Source: an uncultured Eubacteriales bacterium (GTDB taxonomy: Bacteria; Bacillota; Clostridia; Oscillospirales; UBA644). From it: DNA of 9,490 nt. The DNA lies in the NCBI GenBank assembly GCA_934486965.1, contig CAKSQP010000059.1, forward strand, positions 1 through 9,490, read 5' to 3'. The notes under the pieces are model-generated. The model saw nothing but the letters and a program-made list of their open reading frames with translations, was not told the DNA's origin and made no database searches. Position numbers and translations under genes: made by a program. Shown piece after piece: positions 1 to 6,478 of this stretch (its first letter is position 1; each line of letters opens with the position of its first letter).

Positions 1-225
1 CGGGTCAATGCAGAGCGTGCTCCCCTCGCGTTTTGTCCGGCAGCCGAGCGTTTGCAAAATCTCCAGTGCAGTTTCAACGTCCGCAATGTCCGGGCAGTTA
101 TGTAAGACACAGGTTGATGAACACAGACAGCACGCAGCCAAAATCGGCAGTACGCTGTTTTTCGCCCCCTGAATACCGACGACCCCGCAAAGAGGATAGC
201 CGCCCTCTATTAAAAGTTGAGACAC
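1..225 (-). CDS. murA: UDP-N-acetylglucosamine 1-carboxyvinyltransferase MurA, N-terminal part (runs off left edge)
   Basis: MurA transfers enolpyruvate from phosphoenolpyruvate to UDP-GlcNAc, the first committed cytoplasmic step of peptidoglycan synthesis. Only the first 75 codons are here. The protein reads MSQLLIEGGYPLCG, then IQGAKNSVLPILAA, then DIADVETALEILQTLG, which matches the family's N-terminus closely, including the GAKN motif whose Lys and Asn contact substrates (Lys22/Asn23 in E. coli). The catalytic-loop cysteine lies beyond the window. The start is GTG at 225, chosen because AAGGGG sits 8 bases upstream and homology begins at once; the ATG two bases further up is out of frame and hits a stop within six codons. 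The fragment is odd: 8 cysteines in 75 residues, about 54% GC by my count, no GGA or AGA codons, and mostly GAG for Glu, unlike the adjacent murG. It follows murG by 75 bases. Clostridia often carry two MurA paralogues; which one this is cannot be told. Confidence 0.9.
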   Translation of the reverse strand, partial: MSQLLIEGGYPLCGVVGIQGAKNSVLPILAACCLCSSTCVLHNCPDIADVETALEILQTLGCRTKREGSTLCIDP

Positions 226-233
226 ATTAAATT

Positions 234-239
234 CCCCTT
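234..239 (-). promoter_or_regulatory. Ribosome binding site of murA, decides the GTG start
   Basis: AAGGGG on the minus strand lies 8 bases before the GTG at 225-223. No in-frame ATG is available nearby, so this site supports the GTG as the true start. Confidence 0.7.
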
Positions 240-244
240 AAATC

Positions 245-281
245 ATAATATACGGTATTTGTTCCGATACCAATATATTAT
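245..281 (-). promoter_or_regulatory. AT-rich inverted repeat overlapping a promoter-like sequence upstream of murA
   Basis: In the murG-murA gap the arms 245-258 and 267-281 are inverted repeats: ATAATATA pairs with TATATTAT, then one bulged base and a T-G pair, then GGTAT pairs with ATACC around an 8-base loop. No T-run follows, so it is not a standard intrinsic terminator. The same stretch contains TTGGTA (273-268), a 17-base spacer and TATTAT (250-245) on the minus strand, resembling a -35/-10 pair (4/6 and 5/6 matches). If used, transcription would begin near 238, right at the murA ribosome binding site, giving an unusually short leader. It may be an operator-promoter for murA, an RNA hairpin, or chance in AT-rich DNA. 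The repeat is certain; the function is inferred. Confidence 0.4.
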
Positions 282-300
282 GCAGAGGAAAAAAGTCACG

Positions 301-1401
301 TCACAGTATTTTCTTTATTTCGTCGTAGATACGGGAAAGAGAATCGGGATTCGCAAGCCCTTTTGCGGCGATTTCCATTGACTGTATCCGATAAGGATCC
401 CGTATGAGTTTTTCAAGTTCTTCAAACAGATATTCGCCCGTAAGGTCCTTTTCTTCGATAAGGATTGCGGCGCCCGCGTCACTGTAAGTTTTGGCGTTGA
501 AATACTGATGATTTTCGGTAACGTTCGGAGACGGGATAAGAACGGAAGCTCTTCCGAGAGCCGAAATTTCGGTAAGGGTCATCGCTCCCGAACGGGAAAT
601 AACGACGTCCGCCGCCGCCATAACGTCGGGCATATCGTAAATATATTTCAGAACTCTAATCCTGTCGGAAACTTTTCCTTTGAGTTTTTCGGAAAGGGTC
701 TCATAATCCCTTGAAGCGCCGTGAATATGGATATAGTCGGTTTTTTTATCGGAAATAAGAGCCATTTCGTAAAAGGCGTCGTTTATTTTCGTCGCACCGA
801 GACTTCCGCCGCAGGAAACAATGACTTTCGCGTCGGACGGCAGTCCGAGTTTTTTTCTTGACTCCGCTCTGGTTTTCCCGAGAAACGCGGGATTTACGGG
901 GTTGCCGACGACCGCACATTTTTCGGGAGCGCAGGAAAGAGGCTTGACCAACGGAAAACTCAGAAGCACTCTGTCCGCCTTTTTGGAAAGCATTTTCGTC
1001 GTAACACCCGCAAAAGCGTTTTGTTCGTGTATAACCGTTTTGCATTTCAGTTTTTCCGCTTCGGAAAGAACGGGAGCGGAAACATAACCTCCGGTCCCGA
1101 TAACGACGTTGGGACGGAATTCCTTTATAATTTTCTTGACTTTGCGGCGGGCGCGCATAAATTTATCAAGAGTTTTGAAATTATCGGCAATTCCCTTCAA
1201 GGTCTTTGCTCTGGAAAGCCCGCGTATTTCTATAAATTCAATAGGATAGCCCGCGCGGGGGACGAGGTCCGCCTCAAGTTTGTTTTCGGTTCCGATAAAA
1301 AGAATTTCGCTGTCGGGTTCTCTTCTTTTTATTTCGTCCGCGATTGAAATTGCGGGGTTGATATGTCCGGAGGTCCCTCCGCAGGCGATTATTGCTTTCA
1401 T
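301..1401 (-). CDS. murG: UDP-N-acetylglucosamine--undecaprenyl-phosphoryl-MurNAc-pentapeptide transferase MurG
   Basis: MurG is the peripheral membrane glycosyltransferase (family GT28) on the inner membrane face that adds GlcNAc to lipid I to give lipid II. The 366-residue length is normal. Visible motifs in order: the N-terminal glycine-rich loop GGTSGHINPA (8-17), a second glycine loop GTGGYVSAP (102-110), HEQNAFAG (125-132), GNPV (166-169), the C-domain loop GGSLGA (198-203), and the UDP-GlcNAc-binding segment SRSGAMTLTEI (269-279) followed by NVTENHQ (293-299). The first glycine loop has Ser where many homologues have Gly or Ala. The ATG at 1401 is preceded by GAGG at 6 bases. It starts 12 bases after the ftsW stop, so it is very likely co-transcribed and placed directly after the polymerase that uses its product. 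Confidence 0.97.
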   Translation of the reverse strand: MKAIIACGGTSGHINPAISIADEIKRREPDSEILFIGTENKLEADLVPRAGYPIEFIEIRGLSRAKTLKGIADNFKTLDKFMRARRKVKKIIKEFRPNVVIGTGGYVSAPVLSEAEKLKCKTVIHEQNAFAGVTTKMLSKKADRVLLSFPLVKPLSCAPEKCAVVGNPVNPAFLGKTRAESRKKLGLPSDAKVIVSCGGSLGATKINDAFYEMALISDKKTDYIHIHGASRDYETLSEKLKGKVSDRIRVLKYIYDMPDVMAAADVVISRSGAMTLTEISALGRASVLIPSPNVTENHQYFNAKTYSDAGAAILIEEKDLTGEYLFEELEKLIRDPYRIQSMEIAAKGLANPDSLSRIYDEIKKIL

Positions 1402-1413
1402 AACGATCCTCTT

Positions 1414-2610
1414 TTATTTTTTCTTAAGCGTCGCATATCTCGATATCTGGAGCATTATTCCGATCTCTCCGAGGAGAATTGCAAGCGCTGTGCCGCCGTA
1501 ACTGAAAAACGGCAGAGATATTCCCGTAACGGGGATAAAATTGCTGACGACCGCGAGATTCAGTATTACCTGCAACGCGATCTGCGTCGTGATACCGAAC
1601 GCTATGAACGCCGTGAACTTATTCGGCGCGCACATAGCGATCTTTATTCCTCTCCAGATAAGGAGAACGAACAGCGCGACTATCGCGGCGACGCCGACAA
1701 AACCGAGTTCTTCGGCGACTATCGCGAAAATAAAGTCGTTCTGAGGCTCGGGGAGATACAGATATTTCTGTCCCGAAGCGCCGTATCCCGTTCCGAAAAG
1801 TCCGCCCGACCCTATTGCGTAAAGCGACTGTCTTATCTGGTATGCGTCACCCGACGGGTCAGCCTCGGGATTTAAGAAAACGTTTATTCGGGAGGTCATA
1901 TAGTTTGTTCCGAACGCAACGTAAAGTAAGGCGACCGCGGCTAAAATTACGATAGGCAGTATATACCGTTTCGGACAACCGCTTGCGATAAGCATTATTC
2001 CGCCGACGCCGAGAATCAAGATGGCGCCCGAAAGGTGAGTTTCAAACAGGACGAGAAGACACGGAACCCCGAAAATAAGTCCGGGAATAAGCATCGTCGA
2101 CACAAAATTTTTCGCTTCGAAAGAGTACCACTTTTCACCGGGGCGGCGTTCTTTTTTCTTCTGCAATGAAAAATAATATGCAAGCGCCAGAATAATTGCG
2201 AGTTTTGCAATTTCCGACGGCTGGAACTGAAAACCGCCTATGTATATCCAGCGTTTCTGATAGTCTTTTGACGGCAGGACATAAACGAGCGCAAGAAGCG
2301 CAACGCAGACGGGATACAGAACCATTATGACGGGTTTATAGAATTTATAGGGAAAAACCGAAGCGGCGCCCATGGCAAGAAGTCCGAGAACCGCCCACTG
2401 AAGTTGCTTCGAAATGTAATAATAACTGTTTCCCTTTTCCGAAAAGGCTTTCGCAAAACTTGCGGAATAGAGCATCGCAAGTCCTATAAGCAGAAGTGCA
2501 AGAACGAGAACGAGAAACACGAAATCGACGTTCGGGTATTTCTTCCATTTCTGAAGAAGCGGATTTTTCGCTTTTTTTTCGGTTGTCACATTTTCATTGT
2601 TTTCATTCAT
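1414..2610 (-). CDS. ftsW: SEDS-family septal peptidoglycan glycosyltransferase FtsW (SpoVE/FtsW type)
   Basis: FtsW is the polytopic SEDS polymerase that joins lipid II into septal glycan strands together with its partner class B PBP (here the ftsI product). The protein has 398 residues: a charged cytoplasmic N-terminus of about 28 residues, then roughly ten hydrophobic segments starting near 29-50. Family marks include RWIYIGGFQFQPSE (120-133), with the conserved Trp121, the extracellular-loop motif LPEPQNDFIFAIVAEELG (286-303) with the Asp (D292) needed for polymerisation in this family, and NFIPVTGISLPFFSYGG (357-373). The ATG at 2610 lies 11 bases after the mraY stop, and a weak purine-rich GAGAG overlaps that stop region, suggesting coupled translation. 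Division-type FtsW is favoured over RodA or sporulation SpoVE by location in the dcw cluster; a separate spoVE elsewhere cannot be excluded. Confidence 0.95.
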   Translation of the reverse strand: MNENNENVTTEKKAKNPLLQKWKKYPNVDFVFLVLVLALLLIGLAMLYSASFAKAFSEKGNSYYYISKQLQWAVLGLLAMGAASVFPYKFYKPVIMVLYPVCVALLALVYVLPSKDYQKRWIYIGGFQFQPSEIAKLAIILALAYYFSLQKKKERRPGEKWYSFEAKNFVSTMLIPGLIFGVPCLLVLFETHLSGAILILGVGGIMLIASGCPKRYILPIVILAAVALLYVAFGTNYMTSRINVFLNPEADPSGDAYQIRQSLYAIGSGGLFGTGYGASGQKYLYLPEPQNDFIFAIVAEELGFVGVAAIVALFVLLIWRGIKIAMCAPNKFTAFIAFGITTQIALQVILNLAVVSNFIPVTGISLPFFSYGGTALAILLGEIGIMLQISRYATLKKK

Positions 2611-2621
2611 ACTTCAATCTC

Positions 2622-3629
2622 TCACAAAATGATCCATAATGTTGCAAGAAGGCACATTACAAAGGATACCGACCCAAAAACGACGCATATCTTGTTTTCG
2701 GACCAGCCCGAAAGTTCGAAATGATGATGTATCGGCGTCATCTTGAAAAGGCGTTTGCCTTTCGTCGCTTTGAAATAGCAGACCTGTATCATAACGGAGA
2801 CCGCCTCGACAAGGTAAACGAAGCCGACGATTATCAGAATGAGCGGCATATCAAGAGAAAACGCAAGCGTTACGACCATTCCGCCGAAGAACATCGAACC
2901 CGTGTCGCCCATAAAGACTTTCGCGGGGTTTCTGTTAAAGCATATAAACACCACACAGCCGCCCAGAAGAGCCGCCGACAAAATCGACAGTTCGCCCGCG
3001 TTTTTCGCAACCGACGCGATTATAAAGAATGCGGAAACGGGCATTGTAACGGTCGTTGCAAGTCCGTCGATACCGTCGGTGAGGTTTACGGCGTTTACAA
3101 ATCCGACAAACGCAAAAAATGCAAGAACATAATAGAAATAGGAAAGTTCGAGAGTAATTCCCGTAAACGGGATATCGACCGACGTTCTGAAATTCGTGCG
3201 GATACCGTCGTAAACAAGGAAAAGAACGGCAATCATTGTCTGGATTATCAGTTTCTGCTTTTCGTTAAGTCCCTGATTATGTTTTTGTTTTATTTTTACC
3301 ATATCGTCTGTAAAGCCCATAAACGCAAGCAGGGTCGAAACGATAAGAGAAGCGAGTCCCGCGGACGGAAGAATATTTCCGACGATATATTCGCCCGAAG
3401 TGTAATACGGGAAAGCGACGCAGAAATATGCGGCATAGATCGCAATAATAAAGATAATGCCGCCCATAGTCGGGATTCCCTGTTTTTTCTTATGCCAGGT
3501 AGGTCCGTATTCGGTTATGATCTGCTGACCGAATTTCAGTTTTCTCAGGTATGCAATCATCATCGGCGCGATCACGAGCCCGACGATAAGAGATACGAGA
3601 AACGCTACCGCCGTCCACTTTATTTCCAT
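2622..3629 (-). CDS. mraY: Phospho-N-acetylmuramoyl-pentapeptide transferase MraY
   Basis: MraY moves phospho-MurNAc-pentapeptide from UDP to undecaprenyl phosphate, making lipid I at the membrane. The 335-residue integral membrane protein shows about ten hydrophobic segments and the full set of family motifs: GIPTMGG (51-57), the Asp pair in FTDDMVKIK (106-114), NAVNLTDGIDGL (179-190), FMGDTGS (239-245) and the cytoplasmic loop MTPIHHHFEL (297-306). The Asp and His motifs bind Mg2+ and the nucleotide substrate in characterised members. The ATG at 3629 has the strongest Shine-Dalgarno site in the window (GGAGG at 3641-3637, 7 bases away). It begins 15 bases after murF. In many Firmicutes murD follows mraY; here ftsW follows directly. 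Confidence 0.97.
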   Translation of the reverse strand: MEIKWTAVAFLVSLIVGLVIAPMMIAYLRKLKFGQQIITEYGPTWHKKKQGIPTMGGIIFIIAIYAAYFCVAFPYYTSGEYIVGNILPSAGLASLIVSTLLAFMGFTDDMVKIKQKHNQGLNEKQKLIIQTMIAVLFLVYDGIRTNFRTSVDIPFTGITLELSYFYYVLAFFAFVGFVNAVNLTDGIDGLATTVTMPVSAFFIIASVAKNAGELSILSAALLGGCVVFICFNRNPAKVFMGDTGSMFFGGMVVTLAFSLDMPLILIIVGFVYLVEAVSVMIQVCYFKATKGKRLFKMTPIHHHFELSGWSENKICVVFGSVSFVMCLLATLWIIL

Positions 3630-3644
3630 GATATTTCCTCCGTT

Positions 3645-4997
3645 TTATCGGTAATTTTCGGTAAAATACCGGATTATATCTTCGGCGTGCATTCCCCTGC
3701 TCGCCTTAAAAAGAATCACATCGCCTTTTTCGGTATTTCCGACAAGCGCCTTTGCAAGTTCGTTTTTATCCGAAAAGACCGAAATATTTTCTTTTTTTGC
3801 GCCCGCGGCAAGCGCTCCGCGGTAATAATCTTCCGCAAAGTCGCCGTAAAGATACACCTTATCTGTCTTTATAAGCGATCTTCCGCAGTTTTCGTGAAGT
3901 TTTGCGGACATTTCGCCGAGTTCAAGCATATCTCCGAGGACAGCAACTTTTCTGCCGTTCATTTTCGAAAGAACGTCAAGAGCCGCTTCGAGGGAATTCG
4001 GCGCGGAATTATAGCAGTCGTCGTAGACCGTCACGCCCGAGGTCTTATAGATATTCTGCCTTGTCGCGCCCGCTTTATATTCTCCGAGCCCCTTTATTAT
4101 ATTTTCCGGAGAAACTCCGAGTTTTTCCGCCGCGGCTATCGCCGCAAGAGCGTTAAGGACGTTATGTTTTCCCGGAAGACAGATATTTACTTCATAAACT
4201 CCGTTCGGGGTTTTTGCCTTAAAGGAAGAAGAGGTTTCGGTCTCTTTTATATCGTATCCGTAATAATCGAATTCGGGATCGGTCATTCCGTAAAACAGCA
4301 CGTTTCCGAAAATGTTGCCGCAGGTCGCGAGCATATCGTCGTCGCCGTTGAGAATAAGAACTCCGTCGGTCATTCCGTCGATAATTTCTGTCTTTGCCCT
4401 CAAAATATTTTCGCGTGTTTTGAGATGTTCTATATGAGAATATCCGATATTCGTTATAACTCCTATATCGGGACGCGCGATTTTTGAGAGCAGGGATATT
4501 TCTCCGAGTCCCGACATTCCCATCTCAACGACCGCCGCATCGTCGGTCCTTTCTATTCCGAGAACGGTTATCGGAACGCCCGTTTCGCTGTTTTTGTTTC
4601 CGTCGGTCTTATGAACGGAAAGTTGAGACGAAAGCGCCGCCGCGATAAATTCTTTCGTAGTGGTTTTTCCTACGCTTCCCGTAACTCCGACGATTTTGCA
4701 ATCAAGCGTTTGTCTGTATCCGAAAGCCGTCTGTTGCAGGGCTTTAACGGTGTCGGGCACTTTGATATACGGGATATTTATATCGAGATCCCTGTCTGCA
4801 AGAACGCAAACAGCACCGTTTTCGACAGCATTCCCCGCATATTTGTGTCCGTCGGTCCGCTCGCCTTTGATGCAAACGAACAGGTCTCCTTTTTTAACGG
4901 CGCCCGAATCGGTCGCGATCCCCGTTATTTCGGTATCGTTCCCGATAAGTTCCGCTTTTTCTGCATATTTTACAAATTCGACGGCTTTAATCTTCAT
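3645..4997 (-). CDS. murF: UDP-N-acetylmuramoyl-tripeptide--D-alanyl-D-alanine ligase MurF
   Basis: MurF adds the D-Ala-D-Ala dipeptide to UDP-MurNAc-tripeptide in the cytoplasm, using ATP. The 450-residue protein has the three Mur-ligase domains: an N-terminal substrate domain with TDSGAVKKGDLFVCIKGERTD near 29-49 typical of MurE/MurF, the central ATPase with P-loop GSVGKTT (107-113), NSETGVP (135-141) and the VVEMGMSGLGEI stretch (155-166), then the C-terminal domain opening with YDDCYNSAPNS and VAVLGDMLELGE. I place the start at the ATG 4997: AAGGAA lies 7 bases upstream. A TTG at 5003 would add two residues but is only one base from that site. The reading frame overlaps the end of murE by 11 bases, a sign of translational coupling. 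MurF rather than MurE or MurC is supported by the NSETGVP and DCYNSAPNS motifs and by the gene order. Confidence 0.95.
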   Translation of the reverse strand: MKIKAVEFVKYAEKAELIGNDTEITGIATDSGAVKKGDLFVCIKGERTDGHKYAGNAVENGAVCVLADRDLDINIPYIKVPDTVKALQQTAFGYRQTLDCKIVGVTGSVGKTTTKEFIAAALSSQLSVHKTDGNKNSETGVPITVLGIERTDDAAVVEMGMSGLGEISLLSKIARPDIGVITNIGYSHIEHLKTRENILRAKTEIIDGMTDGVLILNGDDDMLATCGNIFGNVLFYGMTDPEFDYYGYDIKETETSSSFKAKTPNGVYEVNICLPGKHNVLNALAAIAAAEKLGVSPENIIKGLGEYKAGATRQNIYKTSGVTVYDDCYNSAPNSLEAALDVLSKMNGRKVAVLGDMLELGEMSAKLHENCGRSLIKTDKVYLYGDFAEDYYRGALAAGAKKENISVFSDKNELAKALVGNTEKGDVILFKASRGMHAEDIIRYFTENYR

Positions 4998-6435
4998 AAT
5001 CAAGTTCCTTTAATACTTCAAAAACTGTCTCTCTGTCGGATATTTTAACAATTCTGTTTGACACTATTTGTTTTTTTTCGTGACCTTTTCCCGAAATCAG
5101 GACCGTATCCCCTTTTTTTGCAAGGAGGACGGCGTTTCTTATCGCACGGTAACGGTTTATTTCAACCGAAAAATTGTCTTTTGGAATACCCGAAACTATG
5201 TCGGCCGCTATTTTATAAGGGTCTTCGCTCCGCGGATTATCGGACGTCACGATAACAATATCCGCATTTTCCGACGCGATTTTTCCCATTTCGGGACGCT
5301 TTACCGAATCTCTGTCTCCCCCGCAGCCGAAAACGAAAATAATACGGCCCGAGGTAAAAGTTTTTGCGGTTTTCAGAATATTGAATACTGCGTCGGGGGT
5401 ATGCGCATAGTCTATCAGAATGTTTATTCCGAGTTTGTTTCCGACGGGTTCACACCTGCCCTCCGCCCCTTTGAAAGAAGAGAGCGCGGCAAGCGTTTTT
5501 TCGGGTCGAAGTCCGAGCATTTCGGAGGCGGCGAACGTCGCAAGCGCGTTTGAAAGATTATGCCTGCCGACAACGCGCAGAAAAACGGGATATTCGCAAA
5601 ATTCCGTTTCGAAAATTGCGGAAATATTGTTTTTATCTCCGAGAGACGGAGAAAATGCCGCGTTTTTGCAGAAATAATCGGCATTTTTATTTTCAAGCGA
5701 AAAGGTCTTCGTATCGGGGAAAGTAAAAAACGGTCTCCCCTCTTCGCAGTCGAGATTTGCAAGCGTTTTTTTTGAAGAATAAAAAAGACGGAGTTTGGTT
5801 TCTTTATAATCGGCAAAAGTCGGGTGATAATCGGAATGTTCGGGCGTGATATTGGTAAATATCCCGAGGTCGAAATTTATACCCGCGACCCGTTCCTGCT
5901 TTAACGCATGGGAAGAAACTTCCGAAACGCAGTATTCGCACCCCGCGTCCTCAGCCTCTGCAAGAAAAGAGTGAAGCAGTATCGGCGTCGGGGTCGTATA
6001 TTCGCTTTCGTATATTTTTTCGTTTATACGGTTCTTTACAGTCCCCGTAAGAGCCGCTTTTATGCCGTTTTCCCGAAGGCAGGCAAAAATCATTTCGGCG
6101 ACCGTCGTTTTGCCGTTTGTCCCCGTTATCCCGACAAATTTCATTCCGTTTTTATTCGTTCCGAAAAAATTTGCCGCAAAAAGAGCCTCTGTTTTTCGGA
6201 TATTACCGACAACGATATTCGGTATTTGAATTTTCAGCGGCATTTCGGAAACGACTGCCGCCGCTCCTCTTTTTTTCGCCTCTTCCGCATAAGAAGCGGC
6301 TTTGAATTTTTCGCCGTTAATTGCGAAAAAAAGGCTGCCGTCATGTATGTCGTCAAGCCTGTCGGCAAGCGACGTTATTTCGGTATCAAAAGGGATCTCC
6401 GCTTTTGTTCCGACTGAAATTTCAGATAAACGCAT
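4987..6435 (-). CDS. murE: UDP-N-acetylmuramoyl-L-alanyl-D-glutamate--2,6-diaminopimelate ligase MurE
   Basis: MurE attaches the third stem-peptide residue to UDP-MurNAc-L-Ala-D-Glu. The 482-residue protein has the Mur-ligase layout: N-terminal domain with LFFAINGEKFKAASY (35-49), P-loop GITGTNGKTT (102-111), the YKETKLRLF segment whose Lys214 is the likely carbamylated lysine, HNLSNALATFAA (292-303), DYAHTPD (342-348), and FGCGGDRD. SDNPRSEDP (398-406) holds the DNPR motif that in characterised members selects meso-diaminopimelate; lysine-type enzymes differ there. ISGKGHE (447-453) follows. So the wall is predicted to be diaminopimelate type. The ATG at 6435 has GGAG 8 bases upstream; an ATG overlapping that site is out of frame. 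It starts 43 bases after ftsI and its end overlaps murF by 11 bases. Confidence 0.97.
   Translation of the reverse strand: MRLSEISVGTKAEIPFDTEITSLADRLDDIHDGSLFFAINGEKFKAASYAEEAKKRGAAAVVSEMPLKIQIPNIVVGNIRKTEALFAANFFGTNKNGMKFVGITGTNGKTTVAEMIFACLRENGIKAALTGTVKNRINEKIYESEYTTPTPILLHSFLAEAEDAGCEYCVSEVSSHALKQERVAGINFDLGIFTNITPEHSDYHPTFADYKETKLRLFYSSKKTLANLDCEEGRPFFTFPDTKTFSLENKNADYFCKNAAFSPSLGDKNNISAIFETEFCEYPVFLRVVGRHNLSNALATFAASEMLGLRPEKTLAALSSFKGAEGRCEPVGNKLGINILIDYAHTPDAVFNILKTAKTFTSGRIIFVFGCGGDRDSVKRPEMGKIASENADIVIVTSDNPRSEDPYKIAADIVSGIPKDNFSVEINRYRAIRNAVLLAKKGDTVLISGKGHEKKQIVSNRIVKISDRETVFEVLKELDYED
5005..5010 (-). promoter_or_regulatory. Ribosome binding site of murF inside the murE 3' end
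   Basis: AAGGAA on the minus strand, inside the last murE codons, is 7 bases before ATG 4997 and only one base before the alternative TTG at 5003. The spacing decides for the ATG. Confidence 0.65.
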
Positions 6436-6465
6436 AAGAACATCTCCGTTAAAATTTTGTTCTTA
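6435..6465 (-). repeat. Short inverted repeat spanning the murE ribosome binding site
   Basis: TAAGAAC (6435-6441) and GTTCTTA (6459-6465) are perfect 7-base inverted repeats with a 17-base spacer. In the message, the spacer holds the murE GGAG site and the right arm ends on the first base of the ATG. A hairpin would put the Shine-Dalgarno in its loop and could modulate initiation. The stem is short and A/T-rich, so this may be chance. Confidence 0.3.
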
Positions 6466-6478
6466 AACGTCCTTTGTT

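Noticed and set aside
33..230. A 65-codon plus-strand frame at the left edge
   Set aside because: The minus strand here encodes a clear MurA N-terminus; the plus frame has no motif.
1363..1875. A 170-codon plus-strand frame opposite ftsW and the murG start
   Set aside because: Low-complexity charged translation, no motif, fully covered by the strong FtsW and MurG calls.
2721..4487. A 588-codon open frame on the plus strand, antisense to mraY and murF
   Set aside because: It runs across two well-supported genes and their junction, its translation is rich in Arg, Lys, His and Phe with no recognisable motif, and it follows from the sense-strand codon choice avoiding antisense stops. Treated as a shadow.
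5001..5003. TTG as the start codon of murF
   Set aside because: It is one base from the Shine-Dalgarno AAGGAA, too close, whereas the in-frame ATG at 4997 has 7-base spacing.
5424..5816. A 130-codon minus-strand frame inside murE in another frame
   Set aside because: Basic, repetitive composition; the murE frame through the same bases carries intact Mur-ligase motifs, so there is no frameshift to explain.
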